Assembly (NCBI RefSeq): GCF_021917145.1
Contig: NC_061063.1
Location: 3,447,971-3,511,970 of the forward strand
Source of the DNA: Hypomesus transpacificus
Lineage: Eukaryota > Chordata > Actinopteri > Osmeriformes > Osmeridae
Reading direction: 5' to 3'
DNA: 64,000 bases
Position numbers and translations under genes: made by a program. Under the pieces are notes generated by a model, which saw only the letters and a list, made by a program, of their open reading frames with translations, was not told the DNA's origin and ran no database searches. Below are positions 11,951-23,600 of this stretch, piece by piece; the stretch's first letter is position 1, and each line of letters starts with the position of its first letter.

Positions 11951-13039
11951 TTAAAGGGGCAATTGACTGGGTTTTTTGGGTATTTCACACTGTTCCTTAA
12001 GGTCTCCGAATAGGGTATGTAACATTGGTTGGGTTGAAAATGGCCCGGGTGCTGTTCTATGCCCTCTGACAGATCTTCTGAAATGTTCCCGGGAAAAAAC
12101 ACCCTTTTCCTTTTATGGTATGCTCATTAATATTTAGATAAGCTGCAAGCTGATTGGTTGGTTATCAACGAGTGAAGCTGGGAGCAAAAACGCAACACGG
12201 CAACAGCAGCACTCCCTGAAACACCGAAGTTGGAGACTTGAAATAAAAACGCGCAAATAAATCTATTGTGTCTACACAACACTGTTTTCAACAGATTGAC
12301 TATATATCATTTGAAATGATAACATTACTTGTTTCCACTTCTGTTGTTGAAGCAAACTGGATTGACTTAGGTGGGTAGAACGTTAGGCTACAGCTTAGCA
12401 ACCAAACCATATCGTGATTCTACTCGGCTTCAGTTAGCTAGCTAGGCTAGCTCTAGATATCTTGCTGTAAAATAACATGACAAAGATCTGGACAAACATG
12501 CATCGTGAATTGTAGATTTTCATTACACAGGTTATTTATTTGAATGAAACACAGTCAGGAACATGAATCAACGTTAGCCCCATTGCCAATAAACTAGGCT
12601 AAATTATCACACATTCTATGCTCTTGCGTTAACTAGCAAGCTAAACTTGTTTACATTCCTACAGTCTAGGTGTTACTAGTAACAGTTACTAGCAATGCTA
12701 ACGTATCCTGTATCTAAAACCTGCCTTTCTCCAGTTATTTCAAATAGATTATCTAGACAGGCGTTAGCAATAAGCCAGACTGCAGTTCGTTTTCTGGCTA
12801 TTTTTCGGAAGCTTCCCTTCTAATGCCGACTACAGCTAGTCTAGCTAGAGTCATTTGATGTGTGTAGAAACGTATTTAGCATTCTACCTGGTATGCTATA
12901 TACAGGAAACGTTAGCATTGCTAATAACTGTTAGCACAACATCATACTGTCCTTATAGCTTGCGGTTGCATTGAGCATACGGTTGGAATAGCACCTCTTT
13001 CCAGGTTCAGCTTCCTAGCATATCCTGCTTGAAATTGTC

Positions 13040-13230
13040 CAAGGTTGTCAAACTGTCTTGGGTGAAATGTTCAGAGCAAATGAATGATTGAGTGTCGAAC
13101 TTCGCCGGGATATTCTCATAGACAACAGCAGCCATGCCTGTTGAATGTTTGGCTCCTTGGGAAGACTGTGAGTGTTAGCCTTCCCTGTACAGCCTGGAAC
13201 ACAGCATTTACGACCGTGGTCCATAATCAA
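13040..13230 (-). pseudogene. Frameshifted THAP zinc-finger fragment of transposon origin
   Basis: Reading from 13230 leftward, the frame gives a CCVPGC start, then HSLPKEPNIQQAWLL, matching the first half of a C2CH THAP finger (Cys-x-x-x-Cys, then the Pro and Trp of the family). The frame then drifts. The final Cys-x-x-His pair, read as ICSEHFTQDS, is found only in another frame at about 13043-13075. A frameshift therefore splits the finger. THAP domains bind DNA and serve as the N-terminal domain of P- and Kolobok-type transposases. The position inside the TTAA-flanked unit explains the origin; it is not a host gene. Confidence 0.65.
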
Positions 13231-13398
13231 TATCCTTGTTATAATTCAAAACGTTCTTCTTTGTAATTCCTTATAAGTAGCCTACACAGAGCAGCGCGCA
13301 GCTAAACTAGTATCGGAGATAGACGCTACCTCTGGCTGGTCTGGATGTAAATTCTGGGGCGTGACAAAGATACAGACCAGAGCCAATAAGAGGGCGAT

Positions 13399-13422
13399 CA
13401 CCGGTCCTACGTAGGACCGGTG
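13399..13422. repeat. 24-bp perfect palindrome
   Basis: CACCGGTCCTAC is followed directly by its exact reverse complement, with the centre at 13410/13411. It lies inside the Kolobok-like element, near its right end. Subterminal palindromes can act as transposase binding sites, but that role is only inferred here. Confidence 0.9.
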
Positions 13423-13593
13423 GCTTTGTTGAAAAGCTAGCGTTTTACAGCCAAATGTTTTCTTTTTGAGATTTGAATAGGAAAGAGGTGTCAATGGACT
13501 TTGATATTCACGGTATGTTCAGTTTACGCTCCGAACTGTCTTTTTTCAACAATGACAAGGTAAAATCGGTTTTGCAGTCAATTGCCCCTTTAA

Positions 13594-14720
13594 GTGTATT
13601 GTCATTGCCACGTACTTGGAATGCTGTGCAATACAAAGTTAAACATGTCTGTTCATTCTTTCCACCCGCTAGGGGGCTCCGTTTCCTCTGTGGGCAAACA
13701 TTATAATGGTTATTTAACAATGAATTTTGACAAAATTATTATCATACAATTCAGATCTCTTAGCACTTGTGCGTAAATACTTTTTACAAAAATAGGTAAG
13801 GATGGGTAAATACAAAACTCCATCATTACTTGCTTGCAGGTCACCGCAGCTGTTTATTGACATAAGACGGAATAGAGTTCATTACCAAGAAGGTATTTGA
13901 CGGTAGATTATCCTACAGACAACACAATAGCACACTAGAATAAACTTGATGCACTTCACGTGCAATCACGAGGACGTGGAATGAGTTATTGGAGCATAGG
14001 CTACTTGTGTGAGAATGCAGCCCAGTCAGACTCATTCTCTCTGACCACAAGAAGTTTAATTACAATAATGTAATCTACTATCATGTTAATTATTCATAGC
14101 ATTTAGCCAGGCTTGTAATACAATTGGGATAATTCGTGTCATGAGTTCAAAAATCCTGATATTTACTCAATTTAGTGTTAGAATTGAGATGCAAAAACAA
14201 ACAATGGTCTAAGTGGGTCATCGAGACAAAAGACAATCTTATTGTTGGAGAATGCAGACATTATTGATCACGTATCGTTCAATCATTCATGACCATACTT
14301 GACCTAAATTGCTGTCTTAAGAATTGTTTCCTATACTAATATGATGTATAATCAAATGCCAAAGACTGTTAAGCAAAATTTCTTCTTGGTATAAAGGCTA
14401 CCGTAAAAAATATTTATCTTAAGTCAAAACATGACAATTTGAAAAGTGCTGCTATTTAATGATTGCATTATATACGCCTTTCTTAACACCATTCTTTACG
14501 CATGGCTTTTACGCATACGATTTATTGTCTAGCATCAAACGGTTGAATAGCCAAATATATATTTTGATCTAGGCTATAGCCGAACCTAAACCAGAATAAA
14601 CTAATAAAGGTGATCAAAATCGAAATATGTGAGAAAGTAAGATCATATTAATTTCGAAATCAGTCGTGGGAAAGGCATTGTTCCTCTACTGTGGATGACC
14701 ATCGCCAAAAGGAGTTAATA
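13594..14720. other. Intergenic AT-rich DNA upstream of the gatad2b promoter
   Basis: No coding or RNA feature was seen. The sequence is AT-rich with many short TTAATTA-like words and grades into the CpG-rich promoter to the right. Confidence 0.55.
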
Positions 14721-14759
14721 TGGCTGTCCACTATTTATCTGTCAATGTAGCTTACTTGC

Positions 14760-15067
14760 CTTGTGCAGTCGACACGGCGCGCATAACAACCCATTTAGTT
14801 CCCATCATTTTAGAGCTTCTTGTCCCCTCCCCTCCAGACACAGACAACAACACACACCTTAATAGGGGCGCGTCTCCAACTCAGCCGCCGACCAATAACC
14901 CGCCTGTCTGGGCTGAGACCAAGGGGATGAGCGCTTGTCGAGGCCCAATCAGCGCTTTTGTGTTGCCTGCCGGTGCCGGGACTGGTCGTGAGGAGCTACT
15001 GCAGCGCTTTAGGATCGTAAAGTGAACCCGGGAGCTCGAGGAACCTGAAGGGGTAGAGGCGAGTCAG
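14760..15067 (+). promoter_or_regulatory. gatad2b: CpG-rich promoter and probable non-coding first exon of gatad2b
   Basis: This stretch is rich in CG dinucleotides, unlike its AT-rich surroundings. It has two CCAAT boxes, at 14892-14896 and 14945-14949, and no obvious TATA box. It ends in a strong donor, GAGTCAG followed by GTGAGT at 15068. The first coding exon of gatad2b (30731) has an acceptor one base before its ATG, so the gene needs a spliced non-coding leader, and this is the best candidate on the plus strand. The intron would be 15.7 kb. The start site is not resolved. Confidence 0.55.
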
Positions 15068-18000
15068 GTGAGTCCGAGGATATGGATGAGGCCTATTAAA
15101 AAATCGGTAGTAATTTTGAAATTACAGCGGCGGGATTTAGATTCAATGGGATGGCGGACCGAACCCTCAGAGTTGTTAAGTTAAATCCGTCCAAGGTTAT
15201 CAGGGTGGCATGATAAATAGTTTAAAGTAAGACAATGGCAAAGCTATGATTTATATATTGATGCAAGCTGATTTGCCAGCGATCAAGAGCTATGGGTTCA
15301 AAGTGGTTAATCAAATTTGAAAGGTCTGGAATCCTTGTGGATCACTTGTGGATACAATATAGCATATCCTGCTGTGCGTTACTGATAACATTTTGTTAAC
15401 ATGAAAGTTAAGGAAATATGAATAACGCGCTGTAGTGTTAAGGTTGTAGCTAATATCTGAAATCCGGTTCATTGTTTCATCTCGAGTCTCTAGGGGTTAA
15501 CTCAGATTGGCGGAGAAAGCCCTGCGTGAGCTTGTATATGTGCGAGCTGGCTACAGTAACGGTGCTTGGGCACACGAGCGAATCCGCTCAAATGTATCCA
15601 ATTGTTTACCCTTTTAAAGACCCTTTGTAAAAAGTACAAGCATGTTTATGACAAAAAGGTTGTAGTAATTGTGGCTGTACGAGTGAAAGTCGTGGCTTCT
15701 CTTGAACCATTTGGAGGACACGGAGAGTCGGCTAGTGTGCACTGTAGCTGATGGCTGTACAATTAGAAAAAATAAAAAAAATCCGAAAATGCATCAGCCA
15801 TTTACGTAAGAGAGGACGTTCTCTCAACTAGTTCCATATGCACGCAAATGGCTGCCTGACGCCTGACATTCGTGGACCATAATTAATTCTAATGTGGGTA
15901 GCCTGCATTGATTGTAAGCCTCCATGGTGGTTCTAGTGATAGTAGATTTGCAGAGACGGATCAATAGTTAATATGGCCCGACTGTTATTCTCGGTATGGC
16001 AGACACCTCAGTAGACAGTGGCTGATAGCCTTTATAAGATTGGAAGTTTTTGATTATTTCATACTTGTTTGATCACCCCTTAGTTGGTGTTTCTATCTGT
16101 ATCTTGAATGAGCATTTTTTCAATAAATGTTGGTATTGGGTTCCATGCTTGATGATACATTGTCATTGTAAGATATTTGATAGTGATCTTCTCTGTTAAT
16201 CAATCTTTCCTAAAATAAACAACCCACTTACAAAGTATCTGGTGTGAAGTAGTTCTACACAGTTAACACCATCAGCAGGAGGTACAGTTTCAGGTTCAAA
16301 GTAGAGGCTATAGTTACAGTTCTCTAAAAGTTCCAACTGTTGGTCCAGCACTTCTATTTTAAGGTTTCATTGCCAAAAAACACTCATGGTGTTGGAACAT
16401 GAGGTTTAAAAAGGCAATATCTGCCTAGATTAATCAACTTTCTCCTCTAAACCTCACAGATTCAGACAATACTAGACCAACCCCCCCAAAACACTGTCAA
16501 AATGTGTCTAACTCTATGAATGACTGTTTGCAGTGCCTATGAATGGGGGTCCCTGGTGTTGGAACTGTGTGAATGAACTGCTTTGCCCTTTCAGTGCTGG
16601 ATATAAGGAAAGCCTTGGTCATATCTCCCACTTTCAGCAGGCTTCCCCTCCAAGTACACGACTTTATGGCCAAACCACTCTGGTGGCTACCGAGCAAATA
16701 ACTCCCCCCAATTCCTCAAAAGAACTTGTGATAATGTGGTCTACATAACAATATGATTGACAGCATGGATTCATATTATTAGAAGTCAATCTTGGGGATC
16801 AATCAAATACATTCAAAGTTCTTCAGGGCTCCATATTTGTCATTAATTGATCCTTTCCCCCCTCTTAAACACAATCGATGAGCTTCAGCACACTGGCATT
16901 GCCTGGGAAGGGATTTCACAGTGGACGCACACTTTAATTTCCATGGTGCGGTGCCACCTTATCGCTAGTAGCTGCCTGGAGTGGCAAAAACCCACAAGAC
17001 CCCTGTCACTCATCATCCTGCGTGACTGAAAAAACCCTGTGCCAGGATGCAACCTCAATAAACCTCCCAATCCATTTCCATTATGTATGAGATTTGTTCC
17101 ACAAAGGCTGGTCCCACTATCGACATGATTCTCTTGGTCAACGTGCGGATGGGTTGGGTTTCTACGCTGTAGGTGCAGCATCTGGTGCAGGTTTTGTCAG
17201 CGGTGGTCCTGGGTTATGGGGCACTTATGTAGATGCATCTAGAAGGACCCTTTGGGGTTAGGGTTAGTGTACTGATCTTAGGTGAAGCCTCCTTGCCTTG
17301 TGGAACTGTAACCACATTTCCAAATTGGTTCTATACAAAGGCTATATAGTGCACCCAGCATTTTACTCCCAACATACTAACTGGTCAGGGAGCCAGACCC
17401 GAGCCATTATTCATGATCATTTTGTTATATTGATGTCAGAACATGTGTAGGATGCTGTTTGCAGAGTTTCCTGCTGAGTGCAACCACGTGTATTCCCCAT
17501 TTCTTCCCAATATCAGTATCCTATAAAAATGTACTTTCACTTACTGGTCTATACCTACTTGAAATGAAGACATAAACACATTCTGTGAGAGGACAGATAA
17601 ATCAGTATAATTAGCTCTTAATCAGGAAAATTAAGTTTGTTTAAGAATCCGCCCAAGTGAATACCCTTTTGAGTGGGAGTCTTGTCTGCAACTCACGTGG
17701 TGCTAATTGATATGTGTGATGTTAATGAATGCGTGTGAAGTGTAGCGATAAACAAGGGATTCATCTCGAATAGTAATGTGTCTAAGAGGAAACAAGAGCG
17801 AGTAAAATGCATCCCCGCGTCTCCAATTATTCTCAGACATATCTGTTCTAGAATATGTTACCAGCAGTACCTCTGTAGACCCATACTCCGGTTGTGCGCA
17901 TTACGGCCAACTAGACCGGAGATCATTGCAGAATGTAAGGTTTTAGGTTTACGTTCCCACTAAAGTACAGCATGTGAAAGGTCAGCGCAGCCTGGGACAA

Positions 18001-18301
18001 TGAATGCTTTCACTGTCCACATCAGGAACACAACTAACCTGAAGGTAACTTGCCTCACTGGCGTTCACCTATTTGCACAAAAGCTTGTGTCATGGATTAA
18101 CCCTTTATCTGAAACGGGGCCGTCAGATGTGTCGTCAGAAGCAAATCTTGGCTCAAAAGGAGAGTCCCAAGGATGGAAAAATATGTATCTATATCGATAT
18201 ATAGATACAAAATGTTACATTGAACTTCACCCACTGATCGAATGAAATATAGCACTGCCATGTTTTGCCATCCTTGGAATATTTCATAAAGCACTGCCAT
18301 A

Positions 18302-18310
<9 letters not shown>

Positions 18311-18333
<23 letters not shown>
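18311..18333. repeat. AT dinucleotide microsatellite
   Basis: About 11 copies of AT within an AT-rich stretch of the inferred gatad2b intron 1. Confidence 0.85.
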
Positions 18334-20555
18334 CAATTTCAGCCTGTATTTGATATAAGAAGGAAACTAACAGTCCCTCATGTTACTAGGCACGTTACTC
18401 AGGTATCACAATTATGCTAATGGTTTAAATTTATTGAGGACAGAATGTTTACAGATCACCTGATTGCCCCTGGAATCTTTTTTTTTCTTCTTCACTGCCT
18501 ACAGCCATGGAGGGTATTAATTGAATTCATTAGCAGCCGAAGACTTAATTGGTTCATAAATGGATAAAGTGAACCTGGCTGGTGTGTATTTGGTGTTGCG
18601 GCCTTGTTAACACCTGAATGGGGAGGCTGTGTTCTGTGGGCTTCACGCAAGGCTGATTAAACCCCACGCAGAAACAATCAGCCCAGATGAATGGCTCCCT
18701 GTGAAGTTTAATTAGAGGGCCTCCCCAATGTTTCAGCTCGATAAGCCACAGCGGGAAACGCCACAGAGCACAGCCCAAGACGACAACAGCAGCGTCTGAG
18801 GACGACGCACGCTTGCGGAGCTGTAGGATTGGATAGACACAGCACATGGCCGCCGAGCATCGACAGTTTCCTGGCTGACATATTGCTCCCGTCACACAAA
18901 GAGAGGCCCTATTAAATGTGGCGTTTCTTCTAGACGCCTTGTGTACAAGCCCCTGGGTCTGAATGCCACTACATTCTCCTGAGGTTAAACCTCACGTTGT
19001 TGTGTGAGGGACCGTGAAGGTTAAAGGCATCGAGCACCTTAGTTGCTTAATTGGCACTTTTGATTTGGAAGAGTAACTTTGCATCCCAGTCAGCGGCCCC
19101 CAGGTGCCCATGTCTTTGTCTTCCTCTGTTGCTTTCTCAACATCCTGTCAGTTCTATTGGAACTGACAAAGAAAGGAAAGAATGTCCTGCAAGAATCAGG
19201 ACAAGACCTTCGATTAAAAGGAATGAAAAGGAATTGTTGAGGAAGTAAAATAGAAAAGAAAAGTTTCTTGTTTTCTTTCTCCCCTTCTTCATCTTGTATA
19301 CATTGAGGCTTAACCGGAAGGTAGATCATCCAAATGGACCTCTGCATTGGTCAATCCTCTATGGACTACGTCCAGAGGTTGTCATAGAGATGCCCTACAA
19401 AAAGTATATTTCTTAACGAGTCGTGACTCATGTTCAGCCACAATCCGCCATCTATCATTGGACACCACCCCCCGGATCACCTTAAACCTTTTAATAGAGA
19501 GTGCATCCTGGCAGGGTTTTGGTCTGCTCACCTCCTATGACCTCTTTTGTCCTATCTTGAACCCAGCTTCAGTGTATCCCCTGATCCGTTTCAAACCACC
19601 TGGGTTTTGTGTTCCCAAGGGAGAATGTCCTATCATCCGTGGATGTGTGTCACCCCGCACACCGCACAATGTTTGAGGCTGCTGCTGTTGGAAACCATAG
19701 AGACTGAACTCCCAGCATGGTCACGTAGAAAACCTAGAACAACAAAAGAAGCAAAGCAATCGAAACGTACATCGCGCTGTGAACCGGTCTTATTCTGGGT
19801 TGGGTTTGCGAGGTGTAAGGTTTTTGTTATTCGAAAACTCGAAGATCCCATTTGGATGGTTATTCAACTGTCGCATGAGTCATCAGATTTGTAATTTTTT
19901 AATTGGGACTCATACGCCCTCTGCGTAAGCAGGACTCCATCTAAGACCAGAGGGGTAAAAACGGTCCTTTGTAGTTTTGCAGGAGAACTGCTCCCTTCAC
20001 CTGGGCTCCTGCACCGGTGGTTTACTCCCCCCCCCCCACGCTCCAGCATGTGAGCATGTGTATGCACTGGAACAGATTGCTATTTGGTCCCTTGAGATCG
20101 TTCCTCATCCAGGTCCTTAAAGGCAAGAGTCTCCCGTCCGTCATGAAAGAAACCACGGCTGCCTGCTCCAAAAGGAAGCCTTTGTGTCCGCAGGTCTCTG
20201 TGTTCGTTGGTGCAGTGGCGTTGTCCGCCCAGAGGGCCACAGCCCCATGATGAGCCAGATGGATTCAGATTCTTTTATGTTCTTCCCTATTTCTTTTTTT
20301 GGGGGGGTCTTTGCCCTTCTTCTGATGTGACTTCACCTGCATATATATTTTTTTTCATGTCTTAATTTGTGTGTGTGTATGTGTGCAGGCTACATGGTCA
20401 TTACTCTAAGGTGGAGATGGGTGTCTTTACTGATGTTATCTACACTTGATAAAGCATCCTATCTCTTAACAGGACTAGTCGTGCAATTCAAGGGTTGGTA
20501 CCCATGGGGATTAGTATGGGTAACATCTGTCAGATTGTGTTTGTCCAAAAATGCC

Positions 20556-20608
20556 TGTGTGTGTGTGTGTGTCCCTTGTTGTGTGTGTGTGTCCCTTGTT
20601 GTGTGTGT
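20556..20608. repeat. GT-rich compound tandem repeat
   Basis: GT runs alternate with two copies of TCCCTTGTTG, forming a short compound repeat in the inferred gatad2b intron 1. Confidence 0.75.
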
Positions 20609-23600
20609 TTGGAGTAGCTGTGTTCGACGTCATTACTCCGTTCCCCTGTTTTCTGTTCTTTCATTTTGTGCAGGACATCGATACCCTCGCTGCCCTATTC
20701 CACCCCATTTTAAAATCTCCCTGCTACCTCAGTCTCTCCAGATGGCTCAAGTTCCAGAGTTTTCTTTTCCTTTTTTTTTGTTTTTGTTTAAACAACGTAT
20801 GCCCCACCCTGTGGTCTGAAGTTCTGCAATGAGCCTTTTTGTCAAGGTGCCAGGTTTTAGAATCAGCGTCTCACAAGAAGTAGATTTTCCTCTTTTCTGC
20901 CCCGAAAGCACAGGGGCTTCTTGCCCCTCCCCCTCCCTCTCCTTTTCTCGCCCTCTCTCTCTCTCCATCCCAGTGTTCGTGTGACGTCCTGACCACTAAC
21001 GGCTACATATTAAGAGATAATTCCATACCCTGAGGTTACAAACCGGCTTAGACTGGCTTTCTTGCATTTTGACTGAGCCGGGTACCCTTGTTAAAAAAAG
21101 AGAGAGACAGAGAGAGAACACCATTGTGACTGCTTTTTTAAAGGGCTAGGAGAGTCATTTACATCCGACTGACGTGAAGTCATGGTACTGTCTGTCCACG
21201 TCTGATAAGTGAACATGCATACCGACAAATGTCAATTCAGAGTGTAATCGTAAATGGATTCATCTGAATTAATCGTTCACAATGATTCATTAAGGAAAGG
21301 TCACAGGGTGCGTGTGTGTGGGGGGGTAATTAGTAATTAATTAGTAACTTCCCATTTCATGCATATGCTTGCAGAGAAAAATTCGTATTTCACACCTGTA
21401 GTTGACAGGACGTTTGGTCGACTTTACTCTTTACCCTGTCCAAAGGTATCAGTGACGTGGTGTCTTTCAAAGCTTGATGGCAGGAACACTGCTTGAAAGG
21501 AACCAGCATGCATCAATGCCTTTTTAAGAAAGAGAAAAACACTGGATACCATCTCTGCTGACCGGCCATGAGGCTGTATATTGGTGTGGATTTTATTCGC
21601 TGTCTCTCAGCTCTGAACCTCAGTCGAACTTCAATCATCTCCTATACCACACACATTGACATGAGTAGGAAGTGACAAATGGGAATGTGTGTAGGGCTAT
21701 GATACGGCTTTGGCGCCCAATGGCTGCAGCGGTGAGTGCAGACATTGAAGAAGCGTTGGTCTGAAACCCTGGCGCAGACTCGTCCTCCCCCCGCCGCTCG
21801 CTCCGCCCCGGTCCCTCAAGGCCACTGTCCAAGTCTACCATGTCAGTCAGCTCCTCGGGGTTTGCCTTTTTCGCTCCACTCTTTGTCTTCAACTTCACAC
21901 GCTCCCACCCCCTCGACACACACACACACATACATCCACACACACACACTTCCTCCCCTTTGCCCCCCTACCAATGCCCACCTCCCTCCCCCTATCTCCC
22001 CTGCCTCCTCCCCAACCACCCCTCCCTCGGGCGACAGCAGAACAGGAATTGATTAGTGGCACGGCTTAAAAATAGACGGGTCGGTTGTCATGGCAACGAC
22101 CACAATGAGCTGTTGTCTTGTTTAATGAAGACCAGGGCTTTGAACGTGTTGTGGCTATGCAGTAGGATACAGTGCTCGTGTTAAGGTGTCTTACGGATGT
22201 GTGGGTGTGTTCGCTTCAAGTAAGAGTGTGTGTGGTTGTGTACTGAGATGCTTGCTTGTTGTTGCTTTGGAGACGGACTTGCTGTGTTGCAGTCCAGCTC
22301 TTGATAGGCTTACCCAACCTTAGGGTCGACACAGACTGAAAACAAAAATCTGAAGTGGGATGATGCTATGCATCCATCCCCATGTCCCAGCAGCAAGACT
22401 CACTATTGGCTCAGAACTTACCATCCTGTTACCCATAACTCCTGAGCAGTTCAAGCCAACCAATTACAACTCTGTTGCCATGGGCGCCATCCGCCTAATT
22501 GGCCTCATTAGTGTCAGAAACTAGCCGTATGCAAATTCTGGTCATATTCCCAGCAGCTCCTCCATCTGAGTAATATACAGCAGGTCTGCCAGTGTGTGGG
22601 TTGATCAGGATGTAGGTCCAATTAGTAAATTAACCAATGAGCTTAGTTGTTGCCCTTGTGCCCAGACCTCCCATTTGCATTCTCAAATTGCTGTGCAATG
22701 TTTTTGTGTTCCCAGACATCTTCAGCTGTATTTAAACCACAGTAATGGGAATGACCTCACATTACCTTTCTGTTTATTAACTGAAAAAGTAGAAAGTCTG
22801 TTGTGTAGCGTCAATCTGTAATTATTAGGAATAGATACCTAATTTTAAATGATGCTGCTGAGGAGTATGACAGTGATTTCTTCTTTCTCAGATATAAAGA
22901 CTACCTCTGCAGACAAAGCATTTGAAATCTGGTTACGGAATTTAGCCCCATGCCGTTTCATGTTGGCTGTTTTAAAAGTAGTTGTGTGGTGTTTTAGACT
23001 TCTCCCTCGAAACGTATTCTTCATGATAACAATTGATGTTGGCAAAGAAAGGAACACATGTTTGGTGTTTTAAATCAAAATTGGTCCCGCTCAACCCTTT
23101 TGATATTATCACTTTGACAAATAATGGCCTCCTCTAGCCATAAGCTATATACGGTACTTTCTCGTATGATGGATGCATCATCTGCAAATTCGATTAAAAT
23201 AAAGAGATTTTATCGTGCTCAAACCCAGAGAACAGAAGTGCGATCCTTGCGTTCCCCAGTGGCTGTGCATCCTCTTCAGTTTGGTCACCTGCTACACATC
23301 TCTTACGGCGTTCTAAATACACAACCCGGCATGAGATCATGAAAGTGGTGTCTGTTGGAGGAACGTCCATGTGCCTTCGGGGACGTGACACTCTTACTGG
23401 TGCGTCGTCGCCTGTGAACGCACACCTCAGCCCCGCAGGACGGCTCCACTTATCTCCTCGGGTTGGTGATGCTGTGGTGACCTTCATCTCCCCGCGGGGT
23501 TACGAAACTCTTGGAAATCTGGACTTTGTCCCCTTTGTGCGGAGAGTTGGTCCTGATGGGAGAGAACTCAGAAGCCCTGGAATTGAAACAAAGTTTGGCG

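Larger units (their letters stand above)
11955..13589. mobile_element. Kolobok-like DNA transposon remnant (TTAA target site, THAP domain)
   Basis: The 1,635-bp unit starts AGGGGCAATTGACTG and ends with its exact reverse complement. TTAA flanks both ends (11951-11954 and 13590-13593). TTAA duplication, termini starting AGGGG and a THAP-type zinc finger inside are the established combination for the Kolobok superfamily. The only coding remnant is a broken THAP finger on the minus strand near 13040-13230. No transposase catalytic region was recognised, so this is a non-autonomous or internally deleted copy. A 24-bp perfect palindrome sits about 170 bp from the right end. Confidence 0.8.

Noticed and set aside
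14720-15025. Open frame of 101 codons on the plus strand
   Set aside because: It overlaps the CpG-rich promoter, shows no domain, and the open frame is explained by GC content.
17244-17266. Telomere-like GGGTTAGGGTTAG
   Set aside because: Only two units; too short to be an interstitial telomeric array.
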